A stretch of DNA of 64,000 bases from Marsupella aquatica (Eukaryota; Marchantiophyta): positions 14,508,001 through 14,572,000 of the forward strand of contig OZ316893.1 in assembly GCA_973895155.1 (NCBI GenBank), written 5' to 3'. The translations under genes and the position numbers were made by a program. Below the pieces are notes generated by a model. The model was given only the letters and a program-made list of their open reading frames with translations. It was not told where the DNA came from and ran no database searches. Shown one piece after another: positions 53,201 through 64,000 of the stretch (positions within the stretch are counted from its first letter, which is position 1; every line of letters starts with the position of its first letter).

Positions 53201-53399
53201 TCCCTTTCGATGGGTTCCGTGTCTCCAAGAGAATCATTTCTCGTAATAATTATAAGAAAAAGGCGGAGTACACAGTGCAAGTTTATTTGAGAAAAGGAAT
53301 ATTTTTCTGATGAACGAATTGTATAAGAGGAATATCACCTAGGTCCTTAGGTGGTGAGCTGTATTCCACAAGTACATTTGCAATCGAAAATGTCATTTT
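50201..53399. other. Intergenic DNA
   Basis: No supported gene. A poly-G run lies at about 50275-50290 and a perfect hairpin at 50661-50739. Open frames of up to 119 codons (for example 52951-53310) have no recognisable domain or protein-like pattern. Confidence 0.45.
50661..50739. repeat. Perfect 27-bp-arm hairpin
   Basis: The arm 50661-50687 (starting CCACAGTTGAGAAGTC) is the exact complement of 50713-50739, with a 25-base loop whose ends (CTCG...CGAG) can extend the stem. The transcript would fold into a long perfect hairpin. It could be a small-RNA precursor or the remains of a tiny foldback element. Confidence 0.85.
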
Positions 53400-56300
53400 A
53401 AAAAGTAATCATTTGTCTCCTCAGAGACAGTTCTCCCCCCTCTCCTCCCCGCCGCCTCGTGGTCGCCTTCGTGTTTGCTTTTCTTCATTGGATCTCTCTC
53501 ATCTTCGTGATGACCCCATGCCCGATGTTCTGCCAGTCCCCCCAGTCTACTGCCCACCCCATCGACGCCCTGGCTCCTCTCCCCAGCCCATTCCCCCTCC
53601 ACCCCTCCAGCATCCCCCTCCGGCCTCTTCATCCACGTCGGTTCCCCCCCCCACCTCCTGTCCAGTCGGTCCCTGCTCCCTCCCCAGACGAGCGTCCCCT
53701 GCATACTTGTCCTGAGTGTGGCTGGGTTGGCCTCTCCCTTCCTCATCACCGCGGGCGGGGCCGGTGCCAACGTCGCCAGCAAGCCCAATCCCAGCCCCAG
53801 CCCCCTCTTGACCCAGTTAGCTCTGCCCCTCCTTCCTTGGAGGCTTCCGAGCAGGCATGGAGTTGGGTTCGCTCTCTAGACCCCCTTCCAGCCTACCATC
53901 CAGGGTACATTAGACCTCGCCTTTATAACCACATCCCACTAGCGTTGCGCCCATTAGTTCGGTCATCCTTGTTGCAACTCATGCAGCTTATCTTGGCGCA
54001 TCCTATCGAGGTCTCCTATTGGTCTTTACTCATGCTTTTTCCACAGTGGACTCTTACCCTCCCTAGTCACGGTGGTCGCGTGGGTCATCGTGAGACTGCC
54101 TCTCGTATCCATCGTTTTCTGCGGGGAGATTGGGAACAGCTTCAGGAAGAGTACTTTCTTCGAGCCCGTTCCTTTACTACCCGTGCTTTGTCTGACCCAG
54201 CTCGCCACTCTCATCCTCCAGAGCACAGACGCCTTCGTCGCTCTTGTCGTTTGGCCCAGGCTGGTGAATATCGTCGTGCGGTCCAGGCCCTTTCTCCCAC
54301 CACACCAGCCCTTCCTGGCGAGGTCACCTTGACGGCCCTTCAGGATCTCCATCCGCAGCCCTATGATCAGCTCCCTTTGTTCGTGGAGGATTTTGAGCCT
54401 GAGGAGGATCTTCAGTTTAGTAGGGACCACTTCACCTATGCTTTCCTCCATGCTCCGCGTTGCGCGGCTGGTGGCCCCTCTGGCTATGTCTTTGAGCATT
54501 TTCGTGATTTATTCCCCCCTGAGGATCCTCAGTCTGGTTTTCCAGTTTTCTTCTCCTTTTGCCAGTGTATTGCTGCCGGCCGTTTGCCTCCTCCCGTCTC
54601 TCGGCTTTTGAGTGCTTCTCGTTTATTGGCCATGGCTAAGTCTTCACCGGGTGTTCGGCCCATAGCTATTGGAGAGGTCTTTCTTCGTCTGGTGTCTCGC
54701 GCACTTTCATCGCAGTATCGCTCTGCACTATCGGATCATCTCTCTCCACATCAGTTTGCAGTAGGCGTTCCTGGCGGTTGTGAGACAGTTATTGCGGGTA
54801 TTCGTACTACCTTGGACCTCCACCCTGATTGGGTTGTCCTCCAGGTTGATGTCTCCAATGCTTTCAATACGGTTTCTCGGGCAACAATTTTTCGTGCTTT
54901 GAGGGCAGCGGATCCAGACATCCAGTCCCTTATCCCCTTTGTCCGTTGTTTTTATGGGTGTGAGGCCCCCCTCTTCTATAGTCATCACACCTCTACAGGA
55001 GTGTATACCACTCTTTCTTCTGCAGAAGGTACACGTCAGGGTGACCCTTTGGGTGGGCCTCTTTTTGCCATTGCCCATTTTACTGCTTTACGAGAAGCCT
55101 CCGCGGCCCACCCCCAGTGTATCTTCCCCTCCCTTTCAGATGACACCCACATCATTGGTCCACCTTTTGCTGTTACTTCTGCCCTCGCCACCCTTTCCAC
55201 CCATTTGTTGGGCCTCGGTTTACGAGTACAGCCGGTGAAGAGTCGTGCATGGAGTCCAGCTGGGTTACCCTCTGATCTTGCGCTTCCCCCTGGGTTCTTA
55301 CGTCCTGCCGACGGTCTTCGGGTCCTTGGCTCCCCAGTCGGTACCGCCTCCTTTTGCTCATCTTTCATTGCTGACGCTCTCCAGGCTGCCTTAGCCCCTA
55401 CTCCTATGCTCCCTAAGTTAGCAGACTCTCAGGCAGCATTTGGGTTGTTATTGAGATGCATCCACCCTCGTGCGTCCTATTTGGCTCGGACACATCCCCC
55501 TACCGAGGATCTTTCTCTACACCTCCGAGCGTTGATGTCTCCATTCGTGAGACTTTGGCCTCTCTTTTAGGGCCAGGTACTTTACTCTCATCTCCGTGGC
55601 TTCATCGACAGCTCAGTCTTCCTATTTCTCACGGTGGTTTTGGGCTTACTTCCACTGAGCGCCTTGCCCCTTTGGCCTTCTTGGGCGCGTGGGCGGCCGC
55701 CTTCTCATTGTTGGCAGATCGTGTCCTTACTGAGGATCGACCTTTTTTACTTTCATCTCTCATGGAGGTCGAGGAGGGTTCCCTCCCATTTCAGGTTCAT
55801 TTGCGCACGGCTCGGTCATCATTACCCGATCCTGTTCGAGCTGCGTTACCTTCATTCCAGGAGTTTTTATCCTTGGACCCCGTCCGTCTTCAGGCAGACC
55901 TTGCTGGGCGTATGCACGATTTCACCCTCTCCAGCATCCTCATCGAGGCACCTGACATGGACCGAGCTCGGATTCTTTCTTCCGGAGGGAAGGGCGCAGG
56001 AGGCTGGCTTCAGGCCAATCCAGTCATTCCTCACCTGCGGATGTCTTCAGCGGAGTTTGCGACAGCCATGCGTCTTCGTATGGGCTTGCCCCACCCACTT
56101 CTTGCTGGTTTACCTCCTACTTGCACTTGTGGGAAGCCTTGTGATGCCACAGGTGTCCATCTTCTTCGATGCAGTTTGGGCGGCGAAACCATTTTTGTTC
56201 ACGACGCTGTGAGAGATGCGACTGCTCAGGTTCTCTCTGGCTCTTTGGTCTGCGCGCGGCGGGAGGTGGTGCTCGAGTTACCTGGTCCTCCATCACAGCG

Positions 56301-57015
56301 GTTACGGGTGGATCTTACCATGGTCCGTGACGGTCACCGTACTTTGGCAGATGTAGTGGTGGCAAACCCATTGCGCCAAGACATCATTGGGACAGCGGCA
56401 ACAACGGCAGGGGCAGCAGCATCACGAGCAGCACAAACGAAGGAGGCCAAATATGCTGCACGAGCTTCATCTGATAGCTTCCTGCCCCTTGCTCTTGAGA
56501 TATTTGGGCGTCTTCATCATCAGTTCGACGGGCTTCTTCGCCAAGCTGCTCGGGATGTTCACGGCCGGATGGGTCCCACCGGGCCCCCGCTATCTGTTTT
56601 GACCACGCACTTTCGCCAACGCATTTCAGTCACCTTACAGCGTGCTCAAGCTCGGGCCGTCTATCGTCGATCTCTGACAGTGGGTGCTAGTGTGACTCCG
56701 CAGCGGCTAGCCCCCCTAGAGGACATTCCTGTCCCACTTGCCGATCTAGTTTCGACACTTGATGTAGACCACTAGCTTGTAGCCACATTTGCTAGGTATG
56801 ATGAGGACCTCGGTCCATTTGCGGTAGTTTTAGTTACTCTTTCTTGGTTTTTAGAGGTTTCCTTTTGCTCACTTCTTTTAGTTCATCTTTCTTGGTTTTT
56901 AGGGTTTCCTTTTGCTCACTTCTTTTGCGTTTGGTTTTGTCCACTTGGGACCTCTCTTGTTTATTCTTTTGTACTCTATTTGGCCTTTTTCTGTATAAAG
57001 TATGTGTATATTCTC
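53400..57015 (+). mobile_element. Near full-length LINE with restriction-like endonuclease (copy 2)
   Basis: About 3.6 kb, with a 5' edge that cannot be fixed precisely because no second copy covers it. The 3' end is GTGTATATTCTC, shared with copy 1, with no poly-A. The protein has an N-terminal zinc finger, RT and a C-terminal PD-(D/E)XK-type endonuclease, the layout of the R2/NeSL/Utopia-type non-LTR elements rather than the common plant L1 type with an AP endonuclease. It sits directly against an older relic of the same 3' end (57015-57340). Confidence 0.8.
53459..56775 (+). pseudogene. LINE protein: zinc finger - RT - restriction-like endonuclease, one frameshift
   Basis: Frame 53459-55570 runs into frame 55456-56775 through a one-base loss near 55530, where copy 1 has GCATTTGATG against GCGTTGATG here. 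In order: Pro-rich N-terminus, CCHC/CCHH-like zinc finger (CPECGW...HH...C, near residue 84), RT with RPIAIGE (about 401), QVDVSNAFN (about 463), GTRQGDPLGG and LSDD (about 561), then a thumb. After the shift come a zinc motif (CTCGKPCDATGVHLLRC, about 56122-56177) and endonuclease motifs RVDL (about 56307), DVVVANP (about 56350) and KEAKYA (about 56441) before FLPLALEIFGRL. Known for R2/NeSL-type elements: the endonuclease nicks a target and RT copies RNA onto it. The start ATG is uncertain; a different frame (53413-53715) is also open at the N-terminus. Confidence 0.8.
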
Positions 57016-57340
57016 AGAGGCTGGTCCCCTAGAGTACATTCCCATTCCCACTTGCAAATGAACTACTGTATATATGTGACATGAGCAATGGTCATTGCTA
57101 AATTACATGACCACCTTAGTGGAATGATAGCAAATAATTGTGTTTCTTTTCTTCTTTTTGGGTTTTACTATTTCAATTTGCGTTTTTCCTTGTTTGGTGT
57201 TTATCCTCTTTAGATCTTTTTGTTTTCCTTTCTTCAACTTTGTTTATCCATTCTGTATAAATTATGGTTCTTGGATTACTCATGTGGGTCTTTTAGAGCT
57301 CAAGGGCCGTTTTTTGAAGACATTTATTTGAGCAGATAAC
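57015..57340 (+). mobile_element. Older relic of the same LINE 3' end
   Basis: CAGAGGCTGGTCCCCTAGAG and the following CATTCCCATTCCCACTTGC align with the last codons of the LINE (CAGCGGCTAGCCCCCCTAGAG...). Weaker likeness continues through T-rich DNA to CTGTATAAATTATGG, matching CTGTATAAAGTATG in the LINE tail. So copy 2 lies head to tail against an older member of its family. Confidence 0.6.
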
Positions 57341-58964
57341 CTTATAAGCAAAGATTGTATGAAGAAGTCAAGAGTACAGAGCTGATTACTATTCGGCCTT
57401 TTGTTTGGTAGTAAACCAATTTACACAATTCGCTTTTTAGAACTAAGGCTGGAACATAGGCAGTGAATGTTTAAAACTTCTTCTCCAATTCACAATTTTA
57501 ACTGAAGCTGAAGCTCCTACCGTACACTGCAAGCTACTTTTTGCAAATTCTATTTTGGGCACTGCAAGTTGATAAGCGCCTAATGTTGCTGCAGCGAGCC
57601 CCTGACGTTCCGAAATGATGCTTTTTACTCAAATGATGTATTTTTCTCTATCGTCATTGTCTGGGCTCAGTTCTGCTTCTCAAAATATCTCGGTTCATTA
57701 TTTGTGTAGAAAACATCTTTCTATTTTATAATGCTCGTCCACTTATGTGTCGTCAGCCACTTAGGTGTCGTCAGCTCATCACTTTCCAAAAGATAATGTG
57801 TCAAAAGATGGTTGGTCATTAACTGTCTTTAGGTCGGATCATAGTGCATTTGAATATAATTTCAGCTATTTTCTGTTTACTAAATTTCAGAAAATTCATG
57901 CTTCTCGTCTGCTCGCCACCTGGCATCCGTCAGTCGAGTATTTTACTATTCTCGAAGTGTCGAGGACAGCCCAGAGACGGAGATGACCGACGGTGTGCAT
58001 CACACACAAATGCACGGTCTAGATACGCTGGAGAAGTCGGGACACCATTATGGTCGTCGATCACGGGACATCGCAGGTGCAAGATGGGGAGCACCGTCCG
58101 TAATGGGAGTGACCCCTCATGGAACCGACAATCTCGACGGCGATTGCGCAGTGAATGTCGAAGTGCCCCCAGTCTGAACGACGAGAAATTCTCAGGATTG
58201 TCTTATCCTAAAACGCGGAGTGTCTGCGTAGAAGCCGTCATCGTACTGGCAGCATGATGAATGTCTGGTGAATCGGAACAGCGCGAGCGAGTGAGTCACG
58301 ATTCCTCCCCTTTGCATCGAGGATATAAGTACCGGGACAAGTGGTGGCCTCCGGGACGAAATGCCAGTTTCAGTTACCACTTTTCTAAGAGTCCTGTGAA
58401 GCTTGACAGTTACCCAAGGGACTGACTCTCGTAGAGCAGCTCGAGCAGATTTCTTGTGTAACGTCGGCTCGAAAGACACGGGAAACTTGTTGCGTCCCCT
58501 TGTTGAGCTTTGGCCTCAGTCCGTCGGCAGCAGCCGTGATTTGTGTTGTAGACGGAAGATCTGAGAGCACGAGTTGCATTGTCGGACGAAACAAGAAGAG
58601 GAGAGGAGTATTTTATAGTATTTTTAGGAGGTGGGATGAGAAGCGGAGTGAAGAAGTGATATTGTAGTGGAATTGGAGGGATTGATCAGAGAATTGAGTG
58701 TTGTGTCATCGTATGAATTTTCCAGCTCCTTCAAGCTCGTACCACTTTGGGAAATCGGGCTGGGAACGGAGGGACTGGTCCGAGAAGTGAATCGTATGCG
58801 TTTCTAGCTCGCTTTCGTTCGTGGACTTTGTGAAATCGAGCTGGGAACTGTTGGAGTAGCTGTCATCGACTGAATTTTCTAGGTCGGTTTGGTTTCTAGA
58901 CTTTTGGAAAATCGAGCTCAGTGACGTTATCGACCTGGTCGACTGAAGTTGAGTTGGCATTGAC
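57341..58964. other. Spacer and upstream region of DOG1-like paralogue 2
   Basis: No supported gene. A short direct duplication (CACTTANGTGTCGTCAG) lies at about 57738-57770. The last 400 bases before the ATG at 58965 are probably promoter and leader; no certain TATA box. Confidence 0.4.
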
Positions 58965-61201
58965 ATGGAGAGAGGCGAGAGCAGCGAGAGAGGGGTGGGA
59001 CGGGGAGATGAGAAAGACTGGCTGGAAGAATGGAGGATGCACACACGCTTGCTGAGGTCGGCTTTGCAGTCCGGCGCACCAGACGAAGAGATGGAGAAGT
59101 TGCTGTTCAACTGCTTTACGCAGTATTCAGACTTTCTCAATCTGCACGCTGCTTCTGGTAAGATTACTATGTCAAATCACGTGACTCCTTCGTAATTTTA
59201 TATCTAGGTCAGAATCAATTGAGTGTATCTGTATTTCTCAATCTGCACGCTTCTTCTTGATAAGATTACTATGTCAAATCAGGTGACTCCTTCATAATCT
59301 TATATCTAGGTCAGAATACAATCAATTGATGGTATCTGTAACTTGTGGGTTCATCAGATTGGGTAGATGGTGTACTTTTATTTGTTACAAAGATTGTAGC
59401 AAAGTAAAAGCTCCTTGAATGTGTAACACGTCAGTTGTACACTGTATCATGCATGATTTGAATCTATTTATGTGACTACCAAGATTGGTTTATATAATAT
59501 TTATCTTTTACTTTCAAAACTCTGAGTCAAGATTAGTCTATATTGTATTTATTTCGTACGTACAAATTTTGAATCGAAATTCGATTATTAGAAAAAATAT
59601 TTAATTCCGGAGACTACACCATGATTTATTCGTGAAACAAATTTCCATTTAAACAAAATTTGAGATACCAAAACGAATATTATGGATCTAGTCTTTAAAT
59701 TGAAGTGTTTCGCTTAATAATCTAATTTCGATTTAGAATTTGTGCGTATGAGACAACTAGAGTATAAATGAATCTTGGTACTCATCAATTACTACAATTT
59801 AGACTTTCATCCACTATTATATAATGTAGACTCTTGTCGAATTTGGCAACTACACTATAGACCAACCTTGGTGCTCATCAAATACTAAGTTTAGATTTTT
59901 GTAAAATTTGGAATCTATGGATGAACATTGGTGCTCATCATGAAATACTAAGAGACTTTGTCAAATTTGGCACAACCCATCCCATGGGGGGAATAACAAG
60001 CGTTGACTCGTTAATTATGGCTTCAGTGATACAAAATATGATGGAAATACTGGTGACTACTTCTTTTTGGGTGTGCAGAACGAAGAGGTCCTTCGCTCGG
60101 GACACATCTGGAGGTTGCTTTCATGTGGTTGGGTGGTTGGAGACCCAGTTGCGCGGTCGTTATGGTGTCATCGCTCTTGAAAGCGGAAGTCGGCATAGTA
60201 TCAGCTGCAGCAACTAGCGATCAGTCGACATACTTCCTGACGGAGGAGCAGTTGGCTCTTCTGGAGCCACTACAGAATGGAATTCGTGAGTCCGAGTTGG
60301 ATCTCTCCAACCAGCTCTCGTTATTGCAGGTATCTCCGATATGTTTTAGAGATCTCCGATACTTTTGGGTCCCATCGCCTTGAAATGCAGTGGATGCCAA
60401 ATTTCAATCCATTCATTCATCCGCGTATCCAGTGTAGGCGAGAATATATTTTCTTCGCTACAATGTGTGTACTTTTGTTCCGACGAGCACTGCCCGATGT
60501 CTGCTGTCTGCTGCCTGTTTTATGACAAACTGAGCTGACATGGGTTTGTTTGGTTGCAGATGCTTATGGCTGATCAAAGTATGCTAAGTGCTCTGACCAT
60601 GTACTCTGAGTCAAGCGGGAGCAGAACAAGTGTGAAAGACGTTATGGAAACCAAGGTAGTCGCGCTCAAGAGGCTTGTAGAACAGGCTAATAAGCTACGC
60701 CTACAAACGTTGGCGGACCTTGGGAAACTCTTGACCCCTGTGCAGGCTGCCCGGGCTAATGTGGCAGCTTTTGAGATTGTTTTCATGATGAGAAGGATGG
60801 GCAGCAATTCAACGCTAATGAGAAGCATGAGTGCGTCTGAGGCAATCACTCTGGCACAGACATCCATCGAAGTCGACATGCTACCAACTGTACAGAATCT
60901 TGTTGTCCCCATACATGCAGGCCTAGCATTAGAGAAGTCCGTCAGACCTGTAACCTTGCGTTTCGCAATACTGTCTGATCCTCTTCTCACAAGCGCCGGA
61001 ATCCAGTCTTCGATCTCCTCTTTGCCTTCGGCCACACCCAATGTTCAAGGGCATAGACTTAACGTGGACCTTGAATCTCGTGACAACCGCACCACTGTTG
61101 CTCGTCCGACCATAATAGAGAAATCAACGGAGGATGTAGCTTCTGGTAGCTCTACTCCAGAAATTCCGTCCAAGGGCGAAATTTTGCCTTCAACGAAATA
61201 A
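58965..61201 (+). CDS. DOG1-domain protein, three exons (paralogue 2)
   Basis: Exons 58965-59157, 60079-60329 and 60560-61201; about 361 residues. Introns are GT-AG, phase 1 and phase 0, the same phases and domain positions as in the gene at 40242-42872. DOG1 motifs: DWLEEWRMHTRLLRSALQS, YSDFLNLH, LEVAFMWLGGWRPSCAVV, EEQLALLEPLQNGIRESELDL, LRLQTLADLGKLLTPVQAARANVAAFEIV. There is no bZIP, so it is a stand-alone DOG1-like protein rather than a TGA factor. The N-terminus is short and the Ser-rich C-tail only about 100 residues, both much shorter than in paralogue 1. The family is tied to dormancy and hormone responses in seed plants; its role in this organism is not known. It has no transit or signal peptide that I can see. 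Confidence 0.84.
59133..59340 (+). repeat. Tandem duplication of an exon-intron border
   Basis: TTTCTCAATCTGCACGCT and the next about 85 bases (59133-59232) are repeated at about 59233-59340. The first copy holds the working donor (TTCTG/GTAAG); in the second the same place reads CTTCTTGATAAG, so the GT is lost. The copies differ at a handful of bases. Confidence 0.85.
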
Positions 61202-62638
61202 TCACTTGCCTGACTTCAACTGCAGCTAAGGTATGACACTGTAGATATCAGTATTGATCATCTATCCCTTTTCTCCCGAATTCCATGTTTCAAAACCCAG
61301 TATAGTCGTTGGTGATTGCGGTATATGGTTTGCAGCATTTGGTTCTAGTTCCGTCCTTGAGAAAGTTGTACTGTCTCTGCTTGAATTGTCATACAGCTTT
61401 GGTTTGAGCTCTCTTGAGTCTCCGATCAAATTAAGCTATCTTGGTTAAACAGCTACATAAAGTTAACTAACAAGTATTCAAACTGTCATGGGAAGACTAA
61501 GCCATTGCGACCCTGTACACAATAAAGAAGTGGTGCCATGAGTTATTAGCAACATTCAGAAATAAGCCGGTTTCCAAAAGCTGCATGATGTCCAGCTACA
61601 TAAAGTTTCAGATTTACGTCTGTTTACTATTTCCTTGTCTCCATAGAGCATGGTCAGACAGAGAGTCAATAGCACCGTCCTATCGGAAAGACTGACGAAC
61701 TGTCTGCATGGAATTCCTGCGTGATAATAAGCTTATAATCTCGCTTATAATGCTTTGTTATTTACTTTCTTCGTCGGTAACAGACAATTCTTATTAGGGG
61801 GCTCCTTCTTGGTGACACATGTGGTTTGCTTTCGTGGTCCTTCAAACTTTGTTGATGGTTTCCGCCTCGATGAGATTTCTGTCACTGGAAGCTTTGCATG
61901 GCCTGTATTAGTCTACAAGCTGCCCATCAGAGGCCGTCATTGGGGAGGAGGAGAGGGCAACGGATATCAACGAGATCAAACTTCATCTGAAAGCTTTCCT
62001 TCAGGGATATGCCTTAATGGAGTGATCGACCTCTTCATGAGCTTTTGTTGTCCTTTGTTGGCCGAAAATCGAAGGTTCGTCACAGCACACCCTGGAATCA
62101 TCTCCTATCCAATCCTGCCTGATTCTCTGAAATTTCTTTGAGAAGAAACTTGGATTCTACGTAAGGTCAGTTGTGCAGTGCATGATTAACCTGCATACCG
62201 GTACATCCTTTCGACTTCATTTGTGCATTTTGTGACTTCACCGACTCACCAAATATCTCCCAGAAGTTAGGAATTGAAATTTCACCATGCACAGGTAGAA
62301 GTCTTTGCAGTCAGATCAATTGCACTTTTACCCACGTGAAACAAGGTTATGCGGTGTTGTATGCTATCCCTGGTATGGCAGTAATGATTTTCTTTTAAAC
62401 TGTAAGGGTGTAGTTCAAATACCAGGAAATCAGTACGTTATTCGCGTCAGCAATCTTCAAGATATCTTGCATGAACATCAGTATCGCAAGCTGTTTCTAA
62501 AAAGTCCATCAGTTGCTCCTCGGAAAACCTCTTCTGCCTATTTAATATCAACCTTTAAATAGTTCTATGGCCATCAGGATCAGAAGATGCTCGTGCAGGT
62601 GGTCAATGAAGAGATCAGCGCAATGCATTAGAGTTAAT
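61202..62638. other. Downstream of DOG1-like paralogue 2
   Basis: No gene can be supported. Open frames at 61755-62141 and 62305-62562 show no domain I recognise. It may include a spliced 3' untranslated region. Confidence 0.35.
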
Positions 62639-63117
62639 GATTCTCCCCATTATTATCTCACCCTCAGGAGACTTTCTGTGACCCTCAGGACCAGAAGGTG
62701 CTCGTGGAGATGGTCAGTGACCGGATCAACTTGCCCCTAGACTTACTCTAACCGTGCTGGAGGTAAAAATCACCGGGGGATGTTTCCGGTTAGTTTGACA
62801 ATACATGGTCATCTTGGCTGTCAAGGTAACGTGAAGGTAGGACTTTAAAAGTCAATGCTGTGGTTGCTGACTCTTTACTGATTCTCCCCATTATTATCTC
62901 ACCCTCAGGAGACTTTCTGTGACCCTCAGGACCAGAAGGTGCTCGTGGAGATGGTCAGTGACCGGATCAACTTGTCCCTAGACTTACTCTAACCGTGCTG
63001 GAGGTAAAAATCACCGGGGGATGTTTCCGGTTAGTTTGACAATACATGGTCATCTTGGCTGTCAAGGTAACGTGAAGGTAGGACTTTAAAAGTCAATGCT
63101 GTGGTTGCTGACTCTTC
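62639..63117. repeat. 241-bp tandem duplication, nearly identical
   Basis: Copy one starts GATTCTCCCCATTATTATC at 62639, copy two at 62880 (period 241). The only difference found by eye inside the unit is CTTGCCCC against CTTGTCCC, so it is recent. Inside each unit GACCCTCAGGACCAGAAGG also echoes the sequence just before copy one (about 62575-62600). Confidence 0.92.
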
Positions 63118-64000
63118 ACTTTTGTGAAAGACACACACGAGATGCACTGCAGGAGATCGTTTGTGAAAGACTCATACACTAGATGCACTGCTGGAGATCT
63201 TCGTGCTAGATGCCCGTAATGTGATGGAAAGTTAGTTTTAGTCTAGTCTGCAACTTACTCATCTTCCTCAGTATCTCTGTTTGGTAGAACTTGTCAAGCA
63301 TGCAATCCTCTTGCAAGGTGACTGTCGTGCTGTACCCATAGATGTTTCATAGTTATATTGACGGTGGCCTGGGTGGCTTTGTTCGCCTTGAGTTAATCCT
63401 ATGATCCGATACAGCTGGTATTGGGTTCAACAAATCGCCTTTCAAAAGGTTTGCTCCACAATCTTGTCTGTCTGTAATGCTTTTCACGATGCAGGTGGTT
63501 TCGCCCGGAGTGTAATCTAATGTGTTGTTTGAGCTCGACAGTAAGGTAACTCAGATGGGAGACTTCTAAACCCATGATTCCCGTTATGAACTAATCCATC
63601 TTGCTTCTCCGTATATAGAAACAGGCCGGGATTATCTATGGTATATTGCAACTCAAAGTAACGTTGGTTGCTGACATCTGGAAATTGAATTATTGTCACA
63701 ATATGCAGGGTGCACTTTCATGGAAGAAATAGCAGCTCAACAAAAACTAACACGAAAGGTACAGAAAATGCAGACGAATCAGGAATCGTTCGGGATGTAG
63801 AAAGGGGAGATATTTACGAAAGTGAGTAAGGTGCATCATTTTAAGAGTTGTTGCAGTAACATAGGAACTGGTTTTGGTTGTGTGAAAGCGAGCGGTTACT
63901 ACTGAAGAGGAGGCATTAGGGTCTGCCATTAAGTATTGACCTCCAGCAGATGGGTGAATCAATGGGATTCGAGCAGTATCCCAGGTGAAAACTTGAGAAA
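63118..64000. other. Unassigned right end of the window
   Basis: No supported gene. A short duplication around TTTGTGAAAGACACACACGAGATGC (about 63120-63195) is visible. Small open frames have no recognisable features. Confidence 0.35.

Noticed and set aside
52951-53310. Plus-strand 119-codon frame before the LINE
   Set aside because: No domain, no signal peptide, and no neighbouring exon or paralogue gives it support.
54026-54499. Minus-strand 157-codon frame inside the LINE
   Set aside because: It is the shadow of the RT coding frame; the sense frame carries clear RT motifs.

Overview
The window reads as nuclear DNA of a land plant. The supporting signs are spliced genes with short introns, a minor-spliceosome (AT-AC) intron, a CACTA/En-Spm element of the plant TNP2/DUF4218/DUF4216 type, a Ty3/gypsy element with an Asp-tRNA-like primer site, and DOG1-domain genes. 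A bryophyte or another early-diverging streptophyte is my best guess; the species cannot be fixed from sequence alone.

Layout. (1) 1-10607: a very young Ty3/gypsy (Athila/Tat-like) LTR retrotransposon with one intact gag-pol frame; its 5' LTR is cut by the window edge. (2) 10608-18777: the right part of a CACTA transposon into which the gypsy element appears to have inserted; it carries a spliced TNP2-type transposase gene and a second multi-exon gene, and ends in a CACTA terminus. (3) 18778-28018: older DNA with two head-to-head units. On the minus strand is an unrecognised gene with a ParB-like motif, whose 3' end is cut by the CACTA insertion. On the plus strand is a decayed transposase-like gene (DUF8039-like repeats followed by a DUF7869-like region). 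Between them lie two hairpin-bearing minisatellites. (4) 28019-32250: AT-rich spacer. (5) 32306-37558: a malic enzyme gene in which two complete malic enzyme modules are joined in one open frame over ten exons. (6) 40242-42872 (minus) and 58965-61201 (plus): two DOG1-domain paralogues, head to head, with identical intron phases. (7) 45052-57340, between the two paralogues: two copies plus an older relic of a non-LTR retrotransposon with a restriction-like endonuclease, a foldback element, a 0.68-kb direct repeat pair and a perfect 27-bp-arm hairpin. (8) 61202-64000: spacer with a recent 241-bp tandem duplication.

The host genes that look functional are the double malic enzyme gene and the two DOG1-like genes; most of the rest is nested mobile DNA of different ages. 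The most unusual item is the two-module malic enzyme, followed by the endonuclease-bearing LINE family and the divergent ParB-like/DUF7869 unit.
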